Positions 7,257 to 9,359 of a stretch of 9,359 nucleotides of DNA are shown piece after piece; the stretch's first letter is position 1, and each line of letters starts with the position of its first letter. The notes under the pieces are model-generated. The model was given only the letters and a program-made list of their open reading frames with translations. It was not told the origin of the DNA and did no database searches. Origin of the DNA: Micrococcaceae bacterium UBA4005 (lineage in GTDB: Bacteria > Actinomycetota > Actinomycetes > Actinomycetales > Micrococcaceae); contig DGBL01000176.1 of NCBI GenBank assembly GCA_002384315.1, positions 5,980 through 15,338 on the forward strand, given 5' to 3'. A program made the translations under genes and the position numbers.

Positions 7257-8513
7257 ATGAATGGGAGCACTCTGCCCGCGCGCCGGGTCGCCGTCGTCGG
7301 GGCCGGATTGGCGGGTCTGGCGGCGGCGACGTCGGCGGTGGAGCGGGGGTTCGACGTCGAGGTTTTCGAAGCCCGCAGCCGGGCTGGCGGGCGCGTGTGG
7401 TCGCAGGCTCTCACCACGGAGTCCGGAACGGAGACCGTGATCGAGCGTGGGGCTGAGTTTGTGCTCAGCGGGTATGAGCGCTTCCGCGCGTTGGCAGGCC
7501 GCTTCGGGCTTGAACTGGTCGATACGGGGATGAGCTACTACCGGCGCGAATCCCGCGAATACCCCTCCCTGACCACCGCTGAACTCGCCGCTGCCGGCCA
7601 GTATGCAGCCGCCCATTCAGGCGCATTCCTCAGCGCCGCGGATTTGATCGATTCTCTGCACGTGCCAGCCGATGTCCGGGAGTCTCTGTACGCGCGCGTC
7701 GAAATTTCCAGCGCAAACCAGGCTGAGTGCGTCAGCGCCAGGGTGCTGCGTACAGTGTCCTCTTTCGAGGACAAACCAAGCTGGAGAGTTGCGGGAGGCA
7801 ACCAGCGGCTCGCCGACGCCATGCACCGCGCGCTCGGTGGGCGCGTGCGGCTTTCTACCCCGGTGACAGCGCTGCGCCAATTGGATGACGGCGTGGAACT
7901 GGTTACCCCCGATGGGCAACGGACGTTCGACGCCGTCGTCTGCGCGCTCCCGCTTGCTGTCCTGACCAGTCAGGCGGTGCGCTGCGACGTGCCGCAGTGG
8001 AAACGTGCGGCGTGGGAACACATCAGTCAGGGGCAGGCAGCGAAACTGCATCTTCCGCTGGCGCAGCCGCCGGCCGCGAGCGCAGTGATGTCCGTGCGGC
8101 ACCGCTATTGGACGTGGACCGCCCGCGGCGCGGACGGTTCGGTCTCCCCGGTGCTGAACTGCTTCGCTGGTTCGCCCCGGGCGCTGGAAGAGCTGGACCT
8201 GCACGACGTGGATCTGCACGACGGCGGCGCCTCGTGGGCGCAGCTGGTGCGCGCGGCGCGAAGCGACCTTGAATTCACACCCGCAGCCCGCGCGCTACTC
8301 ACGCAGTGGCACACGGACCCATTCGCCCTAGGAGCCTACTCCGAGCCTGGACCACAGTGGAGGTCCGCGGATCAGGCCGCCGTTCAACGCCCGGTGGGCA
8401 ATATCCACTTCGCCGGCGAATACTGCGGCGCGGACTTCATGGGACTGATGGAAGGTGCGCTGCGCAGCGGCGAGGACGCGGCGGCGGAGCTGGGCGTTGC
8501 TAGCGCAAATTGA
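7257..8513 (+). CDS. Flavin amine oxidase (MAO/polyamine oxidase family)
   Basis: This 418-residue FAD enzyme of the amino-oxidase family should oxidise an amine to an aldehyde (or imine), ammonia or a smaller amine, and hydrogen peroxide. The N-terminus has the GAGLAG dinucleotide motif (15-20), E38 for the ribose, and GGR (44-46). K263 in GQAAKLHLP fits the lysine that contacts flavin N5 through water in this family. WHTDPFALGAYS and the C-terminal FAGEY (385-389) followed by GLMEGALRSGEDAA complete the FAD site. There is no signal peptide or membrane tail, so it is probably cytosolic. The ATG at 7257 was chosen because it begins just before the Rossmann motif, 13 bases after the aminotransferase stop; an upstream in-frame ATG at 7203 lies inside that gene. 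The ribosome site is weak (CCGGGG), so coupling to the upstream gene is likely. Somewhat short for the family. Substrate is unknown. Confidence 0.9.
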   Translation: MNGSTLPARRVAVVGAGLAGLAAATSAVERGFDVEVFEARSRAGGRVWSQALTTESGTETVIERGAEFVLSGYERFRALAGRFGLELVDTGMSYYRRESREYPSLTTAELAAAGQYAAAHSGAFLSAADLIDSLHVPADVRESLYARVEISSANQAECVSARVLRTVSSFEDKPSWRVAGGNQRLADAMHRALGGRVRLSTPVTALRQLDDGVELVTPDGQRTFDAVVCALPLAVLTSQAVRCDVPQWKRAAWEHISQGQAAKLHLPLAQPPAASAVMSVRHRYWTWTARGADGSVSPVLNCFAGSPRALEELDLHDVDLHDGGASWAQLVRAARSDLEFTPAARALLTQWHTDPFALGAYSEPGPQWRSADQAAVQRPVGNIHFAGEYCGADFMGLMEGALRSGEDAAAELGVASAN

Positions 8514-8540
8514 GCCACTCGCGCCCACCCACCAACTGGC
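8514..8540. other. Short convergent gap without a clear terminator
   Basis: Only 27 bases separate the two converging stop codons. There is a weak GCCA/TGGC pairing at its ends but no stable hairpin with a T-run on either strand. Transcripts from the two sides may therefore overlap. Confidence 0.5.
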
Positions 8541-9359
8541 CTACTCCACTGTCAGACGTCCCTCGACCTGCGGGTCGACGGGCGAGTTCAGTTTCAGGTA
8601 TCGCACCACGGTATCCACAAGGTTCGTCTGGGTGTCTACCGTTTTGCTGCCCTGGGTGAGAGTTGTGAACCTGTCTCCCCCGCCGGCCATGAAGTTATTC
8701 GTGGCCACGCGGTAGGTTGCTGCTGGGTCCAGCGCAGTCCCATCGGGCAGGGTCACCGACGTTACCCGGTCACCGAACGGTGCCGCGGAGTCGTAGGACC
8801 AGCGCAGGCCCGACACCTGCACGGTGCCGTACTGGCTGTTGGCTCCCTCTTCCAGAACCTGGGCCACCTGGGCTCCGGTGAGATCCATGGTGACGAGCGT
8901 GTTATTGAACGGCAGTACGGCGAAGATTTCCTCAAGCGTGATGGGCCCGGCGTCAATATCCGCCCGAAGACCGCCCGCGTTGGTGACCGCGAAGTCGACC
9001 CCGTCAAGGTAGTTCCGCATCGCGTCGGTAACGAAATTGCCCATTTCCGACTCCACCGCGCGGCTCGCACCGCGCAGGATCGACGTGGTTGCCTCACCCA
9101 CAGTCTGCCCGAGCTTGTCACCCAGCTGATCCTGGTAATCCGCAACGATCGCAGCTACCTTCGGGTCCGGTTCAATGCCGTCCGCCCAGGTCGGGTCAAG
9201 CTCAACCTTGACCCCCACAGTGTCCTTGCTGGCCCGGTCCACGGTCAGCGTGACATCCGAATATCCGCGTGTATTGCCAAGGGACTGCACTACCGGGATG
9301 CCGTTGATCACGGTGTTGAATTCGAGCGGAATGTGGCCGCCGAGCACCAGGTCCACCTC
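8541..9359 (-). CDS. 5'-nucleotidase / metallophosphatase family protein, C-terminal part (5' end missing)
   Basis: The last 272 residues of a UshA/YfkN-type protein are present. These proteins are normally exported and hydrolyse nucleotides or cyclic nucleotides outside the cell. Residues 1-40 of the visible part are the end of the metallophosphoesterase domain (VDLVLGGH and NGIPVVQS). The rest is the 5'-nucleotidase C-terminal domain, recognised by NFVTDAMR, TNAGGLRADI, LPFNNTLVTMDLTG and TNNFMAGGGDRF. The frame is open to the window edge, so the GTG near 9356 is an internal valine and not a start. The protein ends right after this domain, with no sorting motif or membrane anchor in the C-terminus. 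The phosphoesterase motif reads GGHIP where the family usually has GHxH or GHxQ, so one metal ligand seems absent. It is convergent with the amine oxidase gene and probably functionally separate. Confidence 0.9.
   Translation of the reverse strand, partial: EVDLVLGGHIPLEFNTVINGIPVVQSLGNTRGYSDVTLTVDRASKDTVGVKVELDPTWADGIEPDPKVAAIVADYQDQLGDKLGQTVGEATTSILRGASRAVESEMGNFVTDAMRNYLDGVDFAVTNAGGLRADIDAGPITLEEIFAVLPFNNTLVTMDLTGAQVAQVLEEGANSQYGTVQVSGLRWSYDSAAPFGDRVTSVTLPDGTALDPAATYRVATNNFMAGGGDRFTTLTQGSKTVDTQTNLVDTVVRYLKLNSPVDPQVEGRLTVE

Noticed and set aside
8514..8540. Bidirectional terminator between the convergent genes
   Set aside because: Only a weak 4-bp end pairing is present, with no stable stem and no T-run on either strand.
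9354..9356. GTG as the start of the nucleotidase
   Set aside because: The frame stays open to the window edge, and the codon is the conserved Val of the VDLVLGGH motif in mid-domain, so the gene is cut and not started here.

Overview
The window looks like chromosomal DNA from a GC-rich actinomycete, probably of the Micrococcales (Arthrobacter-like). The reasons are high-GC coding sequence, strong purine-rich ribosome binding sites, and a large flavoprotein that resembles, as I remember it, the dimethylglycine oxidase of Arthrobacter globiformis. This placement is an inference; no rRNA or other marker is present.

Layout. (1) Bases 1-3171, minus strand: a four-gene ABC importer operon of the spermidine/putrescine (PotD-B-C-A) type. 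It is transcribed right to left: lipoprotein binding protein, two MetI-like permeases, then an ATPase cut by the left edge. The stop and start codons of the first three genes overlap (TAATG and ATGA), and the ATPase follows after 6 nt. (2) Bases 3172-3400: a divergent control region. It holds an AT-rich inverted repeat, a good minus-strand promoter (TTGACC / 17 nt / TATTGT), a weaker plus-strand -10 (TATTAT), and a possible leader hairpin. (3) Bases 3401-8513, plus strand: three closely spaced catabolic genes. These are a dimethylglycine-oxidase-like protein (covalent FAD plus folate-binding GcvT domain), a class III PLP aminotransferase, and a MAO-type flavin amine oxidase. (4) Bases 8541-9359, minus strand and convergent: the C-terminal part of an exported 5'-nucleotidase/metallophosphatase, probably unrelated to the rest.

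How the genes may work together (inference): the importer brings in a small amine, betaine or polyamine-like compound. The DMGO-like enzyme removes an N-methyl (or N-alkyl) group and passes the one-carbon unit to tetrahydrofolate. The aminotransferase and amine oxidase then remove amino groups. The substrate is not evident from sequence. The logic resembles the methyl-GABA end branch of nicotine catabolism on plasmid pAO1 (demethylating oxidase plus amine oxidase), but the gene set differs. No regulator, RNA gene, mobile element or CRISPR array is visible.
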